Below, piece by piece: positions 10,597 to 19,148 of a stretch of 64,000 nucleotides of DNA. The stretch covers positions 62,001-126,000 of the forward strand of contig JAGHSA010000004.1 in assembly GCA_018066125.1 (NCBI GenBank). Reading direction: 5' to 3'. How positions within the stretch are numbered: the stretch's first letter is position 1; every line of letters starts with the position of its first letter. The notes under the pieces are model-generated. The model was given only the letters and a program-made list of their open reading frames with translations, did not search any database and was not told where the DNA came from. The position numbers and the translations under genes are program-made. This DNA is from Candidatus Cryptobacteroides onthequi. GTDB taxonomy: Bacteria > Bacteroidota > Bacteroidia > Bacteroidales > UBA932.

Positions 10597-10628
10597 AAAG
10601 TCTCCGGCCCGGTGGCCGGAGACTTTTT
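10597..10628 (+). terminator. Intrinsic terminator of the SusCD operon
   Basis: A GC-rich perfect 10-bp stem (10600-10609 with 10614-10623) has a four-base loop, can be extended by three A:T pairs on its outside, and is followed by five T residues. It lies 31 bases after the BACON lipoprotein stop and separates that operon from grpE. Confidence 0.92.
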
Positions 10629-10642
10629 CATTTACTGACAAG

Positions 10643-10667
10643 TTGGCAGACATGGCTGACTGGCAGA
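10643..10667 (+). promoter_or_regulatory. Paired TGGCAGA elements upstream of grpE
   Basis: TTGGCAGA (10643-10650) and TGGCAGA (10661-10667) stand as direct repeats 18 bases apart, about 45-65 bases upstream of grpE. The same half-site occurs in several copies in front of lon (41520-41600), another stress-response gene. No good TAnnTTTG box was found before grpE, so these may mark a stress-specific promoter or operator. The role is inferred from position and repetition only. Confidence 0.45.
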
Positions 10668-10708
10668 GTATTTGATTCCGCAGAAGACAAACAAGAAAGT
10701 ATTCAGAA

Positions 10709-11272
10709 ATGGCAGATACAGAAGAAAAGAAGATGGAGCAGGCTGAAGAGCCGAAGGCAGACAGGAAAGCCGCTCCTAAAAAGGAAGCCAAGTCCAAGGA
10801 CACCAAGAAGATAGAGGAGCTCCAGGCAAGTCTCGCCCAGGCTGAAGAGAAACTTGCGAAGGAGAAGGAAGACTATATACGCCTCATGGCAGAGTTCGAA
10901 ACCTTCCGCAGAAGGACGGCGGAAGACAGGCTCAATCTCATCAGTTCCGCATCGGCTGACACCATCAAGGGACTCCTCCCTGTCCTCGACGACTGCGAGA
11001 GGGCCATGGAACTGCTCAAGGGATCGAGCGATGAAGCTGCAAAGGAGGGCACAGGACTGATATACAGCAAGCTTATGGCATATCTCAAGACCAAGGGTCT
11101 GGAGGTCATCGATGCCAGGGGCAAAAAGTTCGACACTGACTTCCATGAGGCTATCGCACAGTTCCCTGTCCAGGATGAGGCACAGAAGAACTGTGTATTC
11201 GACGTGACACAGACAGGATACACCCTCAATGGAAAGGTGATACGCTACGCCAAGGTCGTGGTAGGAATCTAA
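10709..11272 (+). CDS. grpE: Nucleotide exchange factor GrpE
   Basis: GrpE releases ADP from DnaK in the Hsp70 cycle. The 187-residue protein has a highly charged, Lys/Glu-rich N-terminus (about 1-40), a long coiled-coil (about 35-85, with the family-typical MAEFETFRRRT segment), and the beta-wing domain with FDTDFHEAIAQF and the C-terminal GKVIRYAKVVVG motif. The length is usual for the family. dnaJ starts 11 bases after its stop, so the two are co-transcribed; dnaK is not in the window. TGGCAGA repeats upstream suggest heat-shock control. Confidence 0.97.
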   Translation: MADTEEKKMEQAEEPKADRKAAPKKEAKSKDTKKIEELQASLAQAEEKLAKEKEDYIRLMAEFETFRRRTAEDRLNLISSASADTIKGLLPVLDDCERAMELLKGSSDEAAKEGTGLIYSKLMAYLKTKGLEVIDARGKKFDTDFHEAIAQFPVQDEAQKNCVFDVTQTGYTLNGKVIRYAKVVVGI

Positions 11273-11283
11273 TCAACTGAGAG

Positions 11284-12462
11284 ATGGCAGAAAAAAGAGA
11301 TTATTATGAGGTCCTGGGGCTCCAGAAAGGAGCTTCGGCCGATGACATAAAGGGAGCATACCGCAAGGCCGCCCTCAAGTGGCACCCTGACAGATGGGTC
11401 AGCGGCACGGATGCAGAGAAGAAGACCGCCGAGGAGAAATTCAAGGAGGCTTCAGAGGCATATTCCGTACTAAGCGACCCTGACAAGAAGGCACGCTATG
11501 ACCAGTTCGGATTCTCAGGCGTGGACGGAGCTTCCGGTCCTGATTTCAGTCAGGGATTCGGCGACCTCAACGACATCCTCAACAACCTCTTCGGAGGCGC
11601 ATTCGGAGGCGGAAGTTTCGGAGGTTTCAATTTCGGAGGCTTCGGAGGCGGAAACAGCAGCCAGAAGAAAGTCTACCGCGGACGCGACATCCGCACAAGG
11701 GTGAAGCTCACACTCGAGGAGATAGCGAACGGATGCGAGAAGGAAATCACCATCGAGCGCAGCCGCCCGTGCCAGGATTGCGGAGGCAAGGGAACCAAAA
11801 ACAGCTCTGACATCAAGACCTGCCCTACATGCAACGGCCGCGGCCAGATACAGCATACCGTGAACTCACTCTTCGGAAGAACCATGACATACAGCACCTG
11901 CCCTCAGTGCAACGGAGAAGGCAAGATCGTATCCAACCCTTGCAAGAGCTGCGGAGGCACAGGACTCATACGCCGCAAGGAGACCGTCAAGGTCAAGATT
12001 CCTGCAGGAGTCGAGGGCGGCATGCAGATCACCGTCAGGGGCGAGGGGCACAGCGCTCCGCACAACGGAGTCAACGGCGACCTCCTTCTCATCATCGAAG
12101 AGATCGAGAACGCTCAGCTCAAGCGCGACGGCAACAACCTCTTCTACACCCATGTGATCTCGGTGGCCGATGCCATTCTGGGATGCGAGATATCCGTACC
12201 GGCCATCAATGGCAGCGAGAAGGTGAAGGTGGAGGCCGGCACACAGTCCGGCACCGTCATCAAGCTCAGGGGCAAGGGGCTCGCTTCTGTCAACAGCTAT
12301 GGCAAGGGAGACCTTTATGTCAAGATACTTGTCTGGATCCCGCGCAAGCTCAGCAGGAGCGAAAAGGAGGTCATCGAGAACCTCAGAGACAGCGGCAGCG
12401 TCAGACCGGACCCTACCAGGGAGGACAAGGCACTGTTCGAAAAGGAAAGCAAATATTTCTAG
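11284..12462 (+). CDS. dnaJ: Chaperone protein DnaJ
   Basis: The 392-residue type I J-protein delivers substrates to DnaK and stimulates its ATPase. Seen in order: J-domain with the HPD motif at residues 34-36; a Gly/Phe-rich linker (about 85-125, repeated GGxFGG units); a zinc-binding region with four CxxCxGxG repeats (CQDCGGKG, CPTCNGRG, CPQCNGEG, CKSCGGTG, about 163-225); and the C-terminal substrate-binding domains. All eight zinc cysteines are present, so the protein should be fully functional. It is paired with grpE and followed by a strong terminator. Confidence 0.98.
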   Translation: MAEKRDYYEVLGLQKGASADDIKGAYRKAALKWHPDRWVSGTDAEKKTAEEKFKEASEAYSVLSDPDKKARYDQFGFSGVDGASGPDFSQGFGDLNDILNNLFGGAFGGGSFGGFNFGGFGGGNSSQKKVYRGRDIRTRVKLTLEEIANGCEKEITIERSRPCQDCGGKGTKNSSDIKTCPTCNGRGQIQHTVNSLFGRTMTYSTCPQCNGEGKIVSNPCKSCGGTGLIRRKETVKVKIPAGVEGGMQITVRGEGHSAPHNGVNGDLLLIIEEIENAQLKRDGNNLFYTHVISVADAILGCEISVPAINGSEKVKVEAGTQSGTVIKLRGKGLASVNSYGKGDLYVKILVWIPRKLSRSEKEVIENLRDSGSVRPDPTREDKALFEKESKYF

Positions 12463-12487
12463 ACTTCCGGATATCGGAACATAAGAG

Positions 12488-12513
12488 GGGCGGCCTGCGG
12501 GGTCGCCCTTTTT
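12488..12513 (+). terminator. Intrinsic terminator after dnaJ
   Basis: An 8-bp GC-rich stem with one G:T pair (12488-12495 with 12501-12508) closes a five-base loop and is followed by five T residues. It ends the grpE-dnaJ transcript about 25 bases after the dnaJ stop. Confidence 0.9.
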
Positions 12514-12585
12514 CTTTGCCTTTTCTATGATTTTTCATTATTTTTGGAGATATAACCGAAAATTGCAAACACAAACATCATAACC

Positions 12586-13893
12586 ATGGACGAAAGCAGA
12601 AGATCCTTCCTGAAGAAATCAGGAGCAGGTGTCGCCCTCCTCACCATTGCGCCGAGAACCGCATTCGGAAAGATGGGTGGCAAGAACAATTACATCGCCC
12701 CGAGCGACCAGCTCACAAGGGGTATCATCGGTGTCGGAGGCATCGGCAACAGTTCCTCCCATTTCGCAAGCGACCAGAGCTGCAGGCTCGTGGCTCTCTG
12801 CGACGTGGACCAGAACCACCTCGACAAGACCCTCGCAAGGGCGAAGGACAAGTTTGGAGAGACACTCAAGTCCTATCATGATTTCCGCGATCTCATCCAT
12901 GATCCGGACATCGACATCGTGCATATCGCCACACCTCCGCACTGGCACGGCATCATGGCATGCGAGGCTGCCAACGCAGGAAAGGACATCTTCTGCGAGA
13001 AGCCTATGACCAGGACCATCGGAGAAGGTCTCAGAGTGAAGGAAGCCGTCAAGAGAAACGGAAGCATCTTCAGACTCAACACATGGTTCCGCTTCAAGGA
13101 CACATTCTACGGACTCGGCACCACAGTGGAGCCTCTCAAGAAGCTTGTTGCCAGCGGTCAGCTCGGATGGCCTCTCACAGTCAGGATTTCAGGTGCGACA
13201 GGATTTGCATGGAAGTTCTTCTGGACAGGCAAGGAAAACCTCATCCCACAGGCTGTTCCTGCAGAGCTCGACTATGACATGTGGCTCGGACCTGCTCCAT
13301 ACAAGCCATACAACCCTCATCGTGTACACCAGACCTTCCGCGGATACTGGGACTACGACGGAGGCGGACTCGGCGATATGGGACAGCACTACATCGACCC
13401 TGTACAGTACTTCCTCGGCAAGGATAACGAGCTTCCTGTAAAGGTTGAGATCGATGCTCCTCAGCAGCATCCTGACGCCATCGGCATCTGGAGAAGCATC
13501 ACATACACCTACGCTGACGGATGCAGGATCATCCTCGAGGGTGAAGGCTTCGAAAGTACAGGCAAGGTTCCGTATATCGAGGGTCCTAAGGGCTGCGTCT
13601 ACAAGGGATTCGAGTGCACCATCCCTAATGTCATGGATGTCATAAACGAGCTTCCTGATCCGGAGCCTCGCAACACCGACTTCCTCGAGTGCGTAAGGAC
13701 AAGGCGCAAGTTCGCCCTCAACGAAGAGAACGGATTCCACAGCTCTACCATCGTGAATATGGGTATCATCGCCCACAGGCTCGGCAGGACGCTCAATTTC
13801 GACCCTTCTACCATGAGCTTCATCAACGATGACGCAGCAAATCTCCTCATCAACCAGCCGATGAGAGGCAACTGGGCTGATTCACTCAAATAA
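12586..13893 (+). CDS. Tat-exported Gfo/Idh/MocA-family oxidoreductase
   Basis: This 435-residue NAD(P)-dependent sugar oxidoreductase starts with a twin-arginine signal (RRSFLKKSG, residues 5-13, then a hydrophobic stretch), so it is probably exported folded with its cofactor bound. A Rossmann motif GVGGIG follows near residue 48, and the EKP motif typical of the family is at residues 138-140; the C-terminal half is the usual alpha/beta substrate domain. The next gene, 12 bases downstream, encodes a DUF1080 protein. In Bacteroides, enzymes of this pair act together: the oxidoreductase makes a 3-keto sugar and the DUF1080 enzyme cleaves the weakened glycosidic bond. The same division of labour is inferred here; the actual sugar is unknown. 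Confidence 0.9.
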   Translation: MDESRRSFLKKSGAGVALLTIAPRTAFGKMGGKNNYIAPSDQLTRGIIGVGGIGNSSSHFASDQSCRLVALCDVDQNHLDKTLARAKDKFGETLKSYHDFRDLIHDPDIDIVHIATPPHWHGIMACEAANAGKDIFCEKPMTRTIGEGLRVKEAVKRNGSIFRLNTWFRFKDTFYGLGTTVEPLKKLVASGQLGWPLTVRISGATGFAWKFFWTGKENLIPQAVPAELDYDMWLGPAPYKPYNPHRVHQTFRGYWDYDGGGLGDMGQHYIDPVQYFLGKDNELPVKVEIDAPQQHPDAIGIWRSITYTYADGCRIILEGEGFESTGKVPYIEGPKGCVYKGFECTIPNVMDVINELPDPEPRNTDFLECVRTRRKFALNEENGFHSSTIVNMGIIAHRLGRTLNFDPSTMSFINDDAANLLINQPMRGNWADSLK

Positions 13894-13905
13894 TCCGTAC
13901 CGACA

Positions 13906-16362
13906 ATGAAAAGAATATTCACTACCATAATCGCCGCCCTGGCCATCTCCGCATCGATCTTCGCACAGGATGCACGCCAGAGGCTCACTACCACCATCGT
14001 AGGCGACGTGCTTGCACAGATGCCGGCTCAGAATGCGGCTGACTTCAGCACAAACCTCAAAGACATCGCAGCTTCCGCTCCGGAAAGTGTCATCATTCTT
14101 GCCGACATGCTCCAGAGCGCGGAGAAAGGTGCAAACAACAAGGTCGAATACGTCCTCAGCGGTGTCACCAACTATGTAAGCGTTGAAGGCGCACAGTACA
14201 AAGATGCTGTGAAGAACGGTCTCAAGGCCGCTGCTGCAAAGGCATCTGACAAATACAACAAGCAGTTCATCGAGACCCAGCTCCGTCTCCTCTCTCCAGA
14301 GGCAGAGCCAAAGATGGAAGAAGCAGTCCTCAGCGCAAAGGAGACTGCAGCAAAGATCAAGGCTGACATGAAGAGCGGCAAGAGAAACCTTCTCTGCGAG
14401 GCTCTCTATCTCAAGGCAAAGTCTGGTGCATTCACATCTAAGGATGTCCTCGCAGCTCTCAAGAGCAGCGACAGGTCATACAGGACCATGGCTCTCGGAT
14501 ACGCCAACGCTCTCAATGACAAGAAGCTCAACTTCCAGATAGCAAAGGCTTTCGGCAAGCTCAGCGATGACGCGAAGGAAGATGTCCTCAACTGGTTCGG
14601 CGACAACAAGGCTGCTGATCAGATCGACTTCATCATCGAGACCCTCGGCAGCAAGAAACTTGCTGCAAAGGCAGGCGTCATGTCTTCTGCAATCGAGGCT
14701 GCCGGCAAGATCGGAGGCAACAAGGCTGCAGACGCACTCATCGCCCAGCTCGGCGGAAAGTACGGTGAGGCTGCAAAGAAGGCCATCCTCTCTTTCCCTG
14801 GCTCACTCAACAATAAGGTGGCCGAGGCATTCAAGACTGCAGAGGGAAGCGCGCTTGACAACCTCCTCGACATCGCATACGCAAGACAGATGACCAACTG
14901 CGCAGAGAAGTTCTACGATCTCGCAAAGAACGGCAACGCCAAGGCTGCAAGCCTCCTCAAGGGAGTAGTAACCCCTCAGGACGCTTCAAGGCTCAGCACA
15001 CTTGCCGACAAGGCTGAAGGCGCTCTGGCAGAAAGCTATGCAAGGGCATTCGAGTCCTCACTCAGGACACTTGCTCCTGCTGAGATGTACAGCAAGGCAA
15101 AATATGCCATGGAAGGTGCACGCAACAAGGAAAGATTCTTCCAGGCACTTGCCAAGTCAGGAACCGACGAGGCTGTGGCTGACCTTACGAAAGCTTACAA
15201 GGCAGGATCTGCAAGTGCTCTCGACGCTCTCGGTGCCATCCAGAACGTCAAGGCTGCTGAAACACTCCTCGAGGCAGGAAAGGCAGGCAACCAGGCAGCT
15301 CTCGACCAGTATGTATCAAAGGTCAAGACTTTTGTCAGCAACCCTGACAAGAGATGTGCTGCATACATCGACGCTCTTGAAGCTGCAACCGGCATCGATC
15401 TCAAGAAGCGCATCCTCAAGGAACTCGGAGCCACCCCTACATCGAAGGCATTCGCCGTAGCTGCTCCTTTCCTTAAGGACAAGGATCTCAACATCGCTGC
15501 TGCCACTGCAGTGAAGGACATCGCTGCCAAGTGCATCGACGAGCTCCCATATCAGGAGAAGGTAGATGTCCTCAATGAGGCTATCGCAACTCTCGCCGCA
15601 CGCAATATGGACGATGACGTTTACGCCATCGACCAGATCAAGAAGCTCGTCAACGAGGCAGAGGCTCCTGTTCCTGTATCAGCGCTCACCGCTGAAGAGG
15701 CTGCACAGGGCTTCGAGATGCTCTTCGACGGTACCAACCTCGACAAGTGGACCGGCAACAAGGAAGGTTACAAGATCCAGAACAATACCATCTATGTATC
15801 TGCAGGTTACGGCTCAGGCGGCAACCTCTACACCATCAAGGAGTACAGGGATTTCGTATACCGCTTCGAATTCTGCTTCGTAAGACCAGGTGTCAACAAC
15901 GGTGTCGGTGTCAGGACCCCTATGGGTGTTGATGCTGCATACGAAGGCATGTGCGAGGTACAGATCCTCGACCATGACGACCCTATCTACGCAGGCTGGC
16001 TCAAGGCACATCAGGTTCATGGCTCTGTTTACGGCGTGATCCCTGCAAAGCGCATCGTCCACAAGCCGGTAGGCGAATGGAGCACTGAGGAAATCCGCGT
16101 CCAGGGCAACCACATCACTGTCACAGTCAACGGTGAGGTCATCGTAGACGGCGACATCAAGGAGGCTTGCCAGGGTCACAATGTGGCTCCGGACGGATCT
16201 GACCACAACCCATTCACAGTCGACGGCAAGAACCACCCTGGCATGTTCAACGAGACCGGCCACATCGGCTTCCTCGGACATGGCGCAGGCGTGAAGTTCA
16301 GAAACGTAAGAGTGCTTGACCTTACTCCTGCCGCACCGGCAAAGAAGAAAGGAAGAAAGTAG
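13906..16362 (+). CDS. Secreted HEAT-repeat protein with C-terminal DUF1080 (3-keto-glycoside hydrolase-like) domain
   Basis: The 818-residue protein has a signal peptide (ending ASIFAQ, residue 21), a long Ala/Lys-rich helical region resembling HEAT/armadillo repeats (about 30-590), and a C-terminal DUF1080 domain (PF06439, about 600-810) beginning GFEMLFDGTNLDKW and containing the family's EVQILDHDD-like segment and a GHIGFLGHG stretch. DUF1080 is a concanavalin-like jelly-roll domain; characterised members hydrolyse or eliminate 3-keto-glycosides. The helical half may be a scaffold or binding platform. It forms an operon with the Tat-type oxidoreductase before it and is followed by a strong terminator, so the pair appears to be a self-contained two-gene unit. 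Confidence 0.85.
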   Translation: MKRIFTTIIAALAISASIFAQDARQRLTTTIVGDVLAQMPAQNAADFSTNLKDIAASAPESVIILADMLQSAEKGANNKVEYVLSGVTNYVSVEGAQYKDAVKNGLKAAAAKASDKYNKQFIETQLRLLSPEAEPKMEEAVLSAKETAAKIKADMKSGKRNLLCEALYLKAKSGAFTSKDVLAALKSSDRSYRTMALGYANALNDKKLNFQIAKAFGKLSDDAKEDVLNWFGDNKAADQIDFIIETLGSKKLAAKAGVMSSAIEAAGKIGGNKAADALIAQLGGKYGEAAKKAILSFPGSLNNKVAEAFKTAEGSALDNLLDIAYARQMTNCAEKFYDLAKNGNAKAASLLKGVVTPQDASRLSTLADKAEGALAESYARAFESSLRTLAPAEMYSKAKYAMEGARNKERFFQALAKSGTDEAVADLTKAYKAGSASALDALGAIQNVKAAETLLEAGKAGNQAALDQYVSKVKTFVSNPDKRCAAYIDALEAATGIDLKKRILKELGATPTSKAFAVAAPFLKDKDLNIAAATAVKDIAAKCIDELPYQEKVDVLNEAIATLAARNMDDDVYAIDQIKKLVNEAEAPVPVSALTAEEAAQGFEMLFDGTNLDKWTGNKEGYKIQNNTIYVSAGYGSGGNLYTIKEYRDFVYRFEFCFVRPGVNNGVGVRTPMGVDAAYEGMCEVQILDHDDPIYAGWLKAHQVHGSVYGVIPAKRIVHKPVGEWSTEEIRVQGNHITVTVNGEVIVDGDIKEACQGHNVAPDGSDHNPFTVDGKNHPGMFNETGHIGFLGHGAGVKFRNVRVLDLTPAAPAKKKGRK

Positions 16363-16386
16363 TCACTGACACATCTCCATACTACT

Positions 16387-16421
16387 ACAGAGGCCGGCTC
16401 ACATAGAGTCGGCCTCTGTTT
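16387..16421 (+). terminator. Intrinsic terminator after the DUF1080 gene
   Basis: A 14-bp stem with one G:T pair (16387-16400 with 16406-16419) closes a five-base loop and runs into a short T stretch. It lies between converging genes. The opposite strand lacks a good T-run, so it mainly serves the plus-strand operon. Confidence 0.85.
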
Positions 16422-16450
16422 GGTTCTGCAATTGGCACATCCCTCCGCCG

Positions 16451-17359
16451 CTATTCGCGGGCGAGTTTCCTGAGATTGATGGTGATGGGACCGGAGAAGG
16501 GATTGAAGCTGAGGCAGTGATCGACTCCATCAAGAGTGACGACAAGGGTCAGGGGTTCGTGGTACAGGGTCTCATCAAGGGAGCACTGCGGAGTGACCGT
16601 CAGCATCCTGCCCTTCTGGGAGGTCACCAGGACGCATGCGTCGCGTTCCGCTGCATATGCGCCTATCCTCGAGAATGTATCCACCCAAATCTCATCCTGC
16701 CGCGACGCGACCTCGGCAAAGAAATGCCAGAGAATGGTCTCATCCTCCCAGGCATCATATCCCGATGTGATCCCATGAGTCATGGTTATGCCCCAGCGGC
16801 CTTCAGCAACCACCTTGTCCAGCCATCTGGTCATGCCTTCGGCGGTACTCTTGTTGCGCGCCTGCCCCTGGCCGGTCTGCCAGGTTCGGCATGCCACGCG
16901 TCCCTTCATGGCTTCAGCCAGCACCGACTTGTCATAGCGGTTGAACGGGAAAGCCACCGCCTCGGGACGCTTGCCCGTTATGCTCTCGAGAAGACTGTCG
17001 GTCCGCGCTATCTCTGTACGTACAGCCTCCGCATCGATCTTCACCAGATCGGCGTGGCTCCATGTATGATTGCCGATCTCATGTCCCCTGTCAGAAAGAT
17101 CCCGCACCTGATCGGCACTCACAGCCCAGGTCCCAACGCTGTTTCCGATGATCCAGAATGTGCCCCTGAGGCCATTCTTTTCAAGCTCCGGTGCCACGAG
17201 GGTATAGTGATCCAGACTGCCGTCGTCAAAAGTGAAGCTGACGGCGGCCGCCTTTGCATCGCGATACTTGGCGATGCGTACGCTGTCAGGCTTCGGAGCC
17301 TTCGCAATGGCTGCAGTGCAGACAAGAGCCGCAGCCGCAATGATAGAGAATCTCTTCAT
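16451..17359 (-). CDS. Polysaccharide deacetylase-family protein (NodB domain), secreted
   Basis: This 302-residue protein carries a signal peptide (residues 1-20) and a NodB-type carbohydrate esterase 4 domain. Motif 1 is FTFDDGS with the catalytic/metal Asp pair at 45-46; motif 2 is GHEIGNHTWSH, giving the metal-binding His-x3-His; a later WETGQG-like and RWGITMTHG segment provides the remaining pocket. These are the zinc ligands and base expected of an active N- or O-deacetylase. The C-terminal 70 residues form a small beta-domain. It is the last gene of a minus-strand group with a nitroreductase-fold protein and ApbE, eight bases after the former. The substrate is not evident. Confidence 0.88.
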   Translation of the reverse strand: MKRFSIIAAAALVCTAAIAKAPKPDSVRIAKYRDAKAAAVSFTFDDGSLDHYTLVAPELEKNGLRGTFWIIGNSVGTWAVSADQVRDLSDRGHEIGNHTWSHADLVKIDAEAVRTEIARTDSLLESITGKRPEAVAFPFNRYDKSVLAEAMKGRVACRTWQTGQGQARNKSTAEGMTRWLDKVVAEGRWGITMTHGITSGYDAWEDETILWHFFAEVASRQDEIWVDTFSRIGAYAAERDACVLVTSQKGRMLTVTPQCSLDETLYHEPLTLVVTLDGVDHCLSFNPFSGPITINLRKLARE

Positions 17360-17367
17360 AAATCAGA

Positions 17368-18018
17368 TTATCTGCGGATGACAAGGTCATCCAATGAGAG
17401 TTTCGGTACGTAATGGACCCCGTCCTTGCGATAATACTTGCGGTCATCGGAGTCATGGATGGATAGAAGCTGGATATTGTCAGTGCCCTTACCGACCGCA
17501 AGGATCGCAAGAGGCTCGACATCCAGCGAGAACGCTGCCTTGATGGCCGCCTTGTCGAATGCGCATATGGTCACGCAGTTCAGTCCCATCTCCACCGCCT
17601 TCAGCGACATGCTCTGAAGCGAGATGCCGAGATCGATGTCGACGAACCTGGTTTCCTGCACAGCAGTGCATACCACAATGAATGCATGCGGTTCCTCCCC
17701 TTCTGCAGGTAGATGAAGCTCCGGCAGGGCACCGCCGAGCGCTATGTGTCCCAGCACCTTGTCGGCGCCGGTTGAAGCGGTCAGGGGAAGGAATCGGAGT
17801 ACCTGCTGATTGCGGGCTGAAGGGACGCGTGTATTGACGGATATGATCTTCTCAAGCTGCTGCATCTCCACCACGCAGCCCTGCGAGAAGCCCCTGTGGC
17901 TCCTGTTCCGGAGCAAGAGCGAATCGAGGGTCGGATTTGCATGTTTCACCACTTTCCTGCGGGACGCCGAAGCTCCGAAAATCTCTTCGTACTTCTTTTC
18001 GAGGTAATTGTCTGCCAT
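17368..18018 (-). CDS. Nitroreductase-family FMN protein
   Basis: The 216-residue protein has the nitroreductase fold signature: an early RSHRGFS-like FMN-binding segment (about 38-44), SARNQQ (about 67-72) contacting FMN, and a DIDLGISLQSMSLKAVEMGL helix (about 126-145) with an IPxG-like AVGKG turn afterwards. Such enzymes reduce nitro compounds, quinones or enones with NAD(P)H. It has a short extra N-terminal helix. Its start lies two bases from the apbE stop, so the two flavin-related genes are co-transcribed. The physiological substrate is unknown. Confidence 0.85.
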   Translation of the reverse strand: MADNYLEKKYEEIFGASASRRKVVKHANPTLDSLLLRNRSHRGFSQGCVVEMQQLEKIISVNTRVPSARNQQVLRFLPLTASTGADKVLGHIALGGALPELHLPAEGEEPHAFIVVCTAVQETRFVDIDLGISLQSMSLKAVEMGLNCVTICAFDKAAIKAAFSLDVEPLAILAVGKGTDNIQLLSIHDSDDRKYYRKDGVHYVPKLSLDDLVIRR

Positions 18019-18020
18019 TG

Positions 18021-19064
18021 TCAGTCAAAATTGAAATAATCTGTCTTCCATACGGCGTTGGAGCCGCCGTCATCATATATGAGACAGCCCTGGAGTCCGA
18101 GTCGCGAAAGCAGCGACTGCGCTTCGCTTACACCCAGTACCATACACCAGGTGGCCACAGCATCGGCAGTGGTGGCGTCTGGAGCCACAACGGTCGCACT
18201 CAGCAAGCTGTGATGCACCGGCTCTCCGATGCGTGGATCTATCGTATGGGAATATTTGACGCCGTCCACGACGTAGAACTTCCTGTAATTGCCCGAGGTC
18301 ACGATGCCCTGCGGTCCCTGACCGTCTGAGTGCCATACACCTTCCATATCGGCGCCGGGAGTGTTGTTGCCGTCCTTGGGGCTGTCCACTCCCACATTCC
18401 ATGGATTGCCCTTCGGATTGACTCCTTCACAGAATATCTCGCCTATATCGACAAGCATGTCATGCACTCCGTGCGAATGCAGAAACTCCGCGATGACATC
18501 GCAGGAATAGCCCTGGGCGATGGCGTTGAAATTGAGGATAGGAGCGGTGCCGTCGGGATTGATCAGGAGATCGGAAGCACAGAGAGTGCCGTCGGGGCGT
18601 ATGGCGTCTTCCATTCTGGCCTTCAGCCTCTCCATGCCGCAGGATGCCATCACAGAGTCGACAGCGGTCCTGGGCGGGAGCGATCCCTCCTTGAAGCCGA
18701 AGCCCCAGATGTCGAACAGAGGCCCGGATGCGACATCCATAGCACCCTCGGACTCGACATAGAAGCGGTAAGAGATATCATAGACATCGCAAAGCATCTT
18801 GTTGGGCGTGATGGTCTCTCCCGAGTTGAGACGGCTCAGAAGAGAGGCCTTGTTGTAACCGGAAAGCGTGAAGTCTATCTCCCGGAGCAAGGTATCCACC
18901 GCGGCCTGCATCTTTTCCGGTCTGGTCCTGACTCCGGCGGAATTGTATTTGACTGCGTATGTCCCGCCCTGAGCGTATCCGCTCAGCAGCACATAGTCCC
19001 CGGCACCGCTGCAGGACGCCATGGCCAGCACGGCAAGCACAGTCAGTAAATATCTTCTAAGCAT
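18021..19064 (-). CDS. apbE: FAD:protein FMN transferase, lipoprotein
   Basis: ApbE attaches FMN covalently to a Thr or Ser of exported redox proteins such as Rnf or Nqr subunits. The 347-residue protein has a lipoprotein signal (MASC, acylated Cys18). Family motifs are visible: GGTYAVKY near the mature N-terminus, the DVASGPLFDIWGFG segment (about 108), NFNAIAQGYSCD (about 178), DIGEIFCEG, and the SHTIDPRIGEP motif with the Mg-binding residues (about 270), followed by ATTADAVATW. The set is complete, so an active transferase is expected. It is the first gene of the minus-strand group and has its own promoter box upstream. Confidence 0.95.
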   Translation of the reverse strand: MLRRYLLTVLAVLAMASCSGAGDYVLLSGYAQGGTYAVKYNSAGVRTRPEKMQAAVDTLLREIDFTLSGYNKASLLSRLNSGETITPNKMLCDVYDISYRFYVESEGAMDVASGPLFDIWGFGFKEGSLPPRTAVDSVMASCGMERLKARMEDAIRPDGTLCASDLLINPDGTAPILNFNAIAQGYSCDVIAEFLHSHGVHDMLVDIGEIFCEGVNPKGNPWNVGVDSPKDGNNTPGADMEGVWHSDGQGPQGIVTSGNYRKFYVVDGVKYSHTIDPRIGEPVHHSLLSATVVAPDATTADAVATWCMVLGVSEAQSLLSRLGLQGCLIYDDGGSNAVWKTDYFNFD

Positions 19065-19087
19065 TTCTCTTTGGCAAAGTATTTGCG

Positions 19088-19095
19088 CAAAGGTA
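19088..19095 (-). promoter_or_regulatory. -7 promoter box of apbE
   Basis: TACCTTTG on the minus strand matches the Bacteroidota -7 consensus TAnnTTTG exactly and lies 23 bases upstream of the apbE start codon. No TTTG was seen at the -33 spacing. Confidence 0.6.
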
Positions 19096-19148
19096 ACGGA
19101 TTTTCAGTTGAAATTACGATATTTGTAAGCTAAACTTCATAGACGGCG

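Noticed and set aside
11580..11660. Tandem GGAGGCTTCGGAGGC-like repeats
   Set aside because: They are the codons of the Gly/Phe linker of DnaJ and have a protein-level explanation.
16517..17413. A 298-codon open frame on the plus strand
   Set aside because: It is antisense to the polysaccharide deacetylase gene, which has clear catalytic motifs; the shadow has none.
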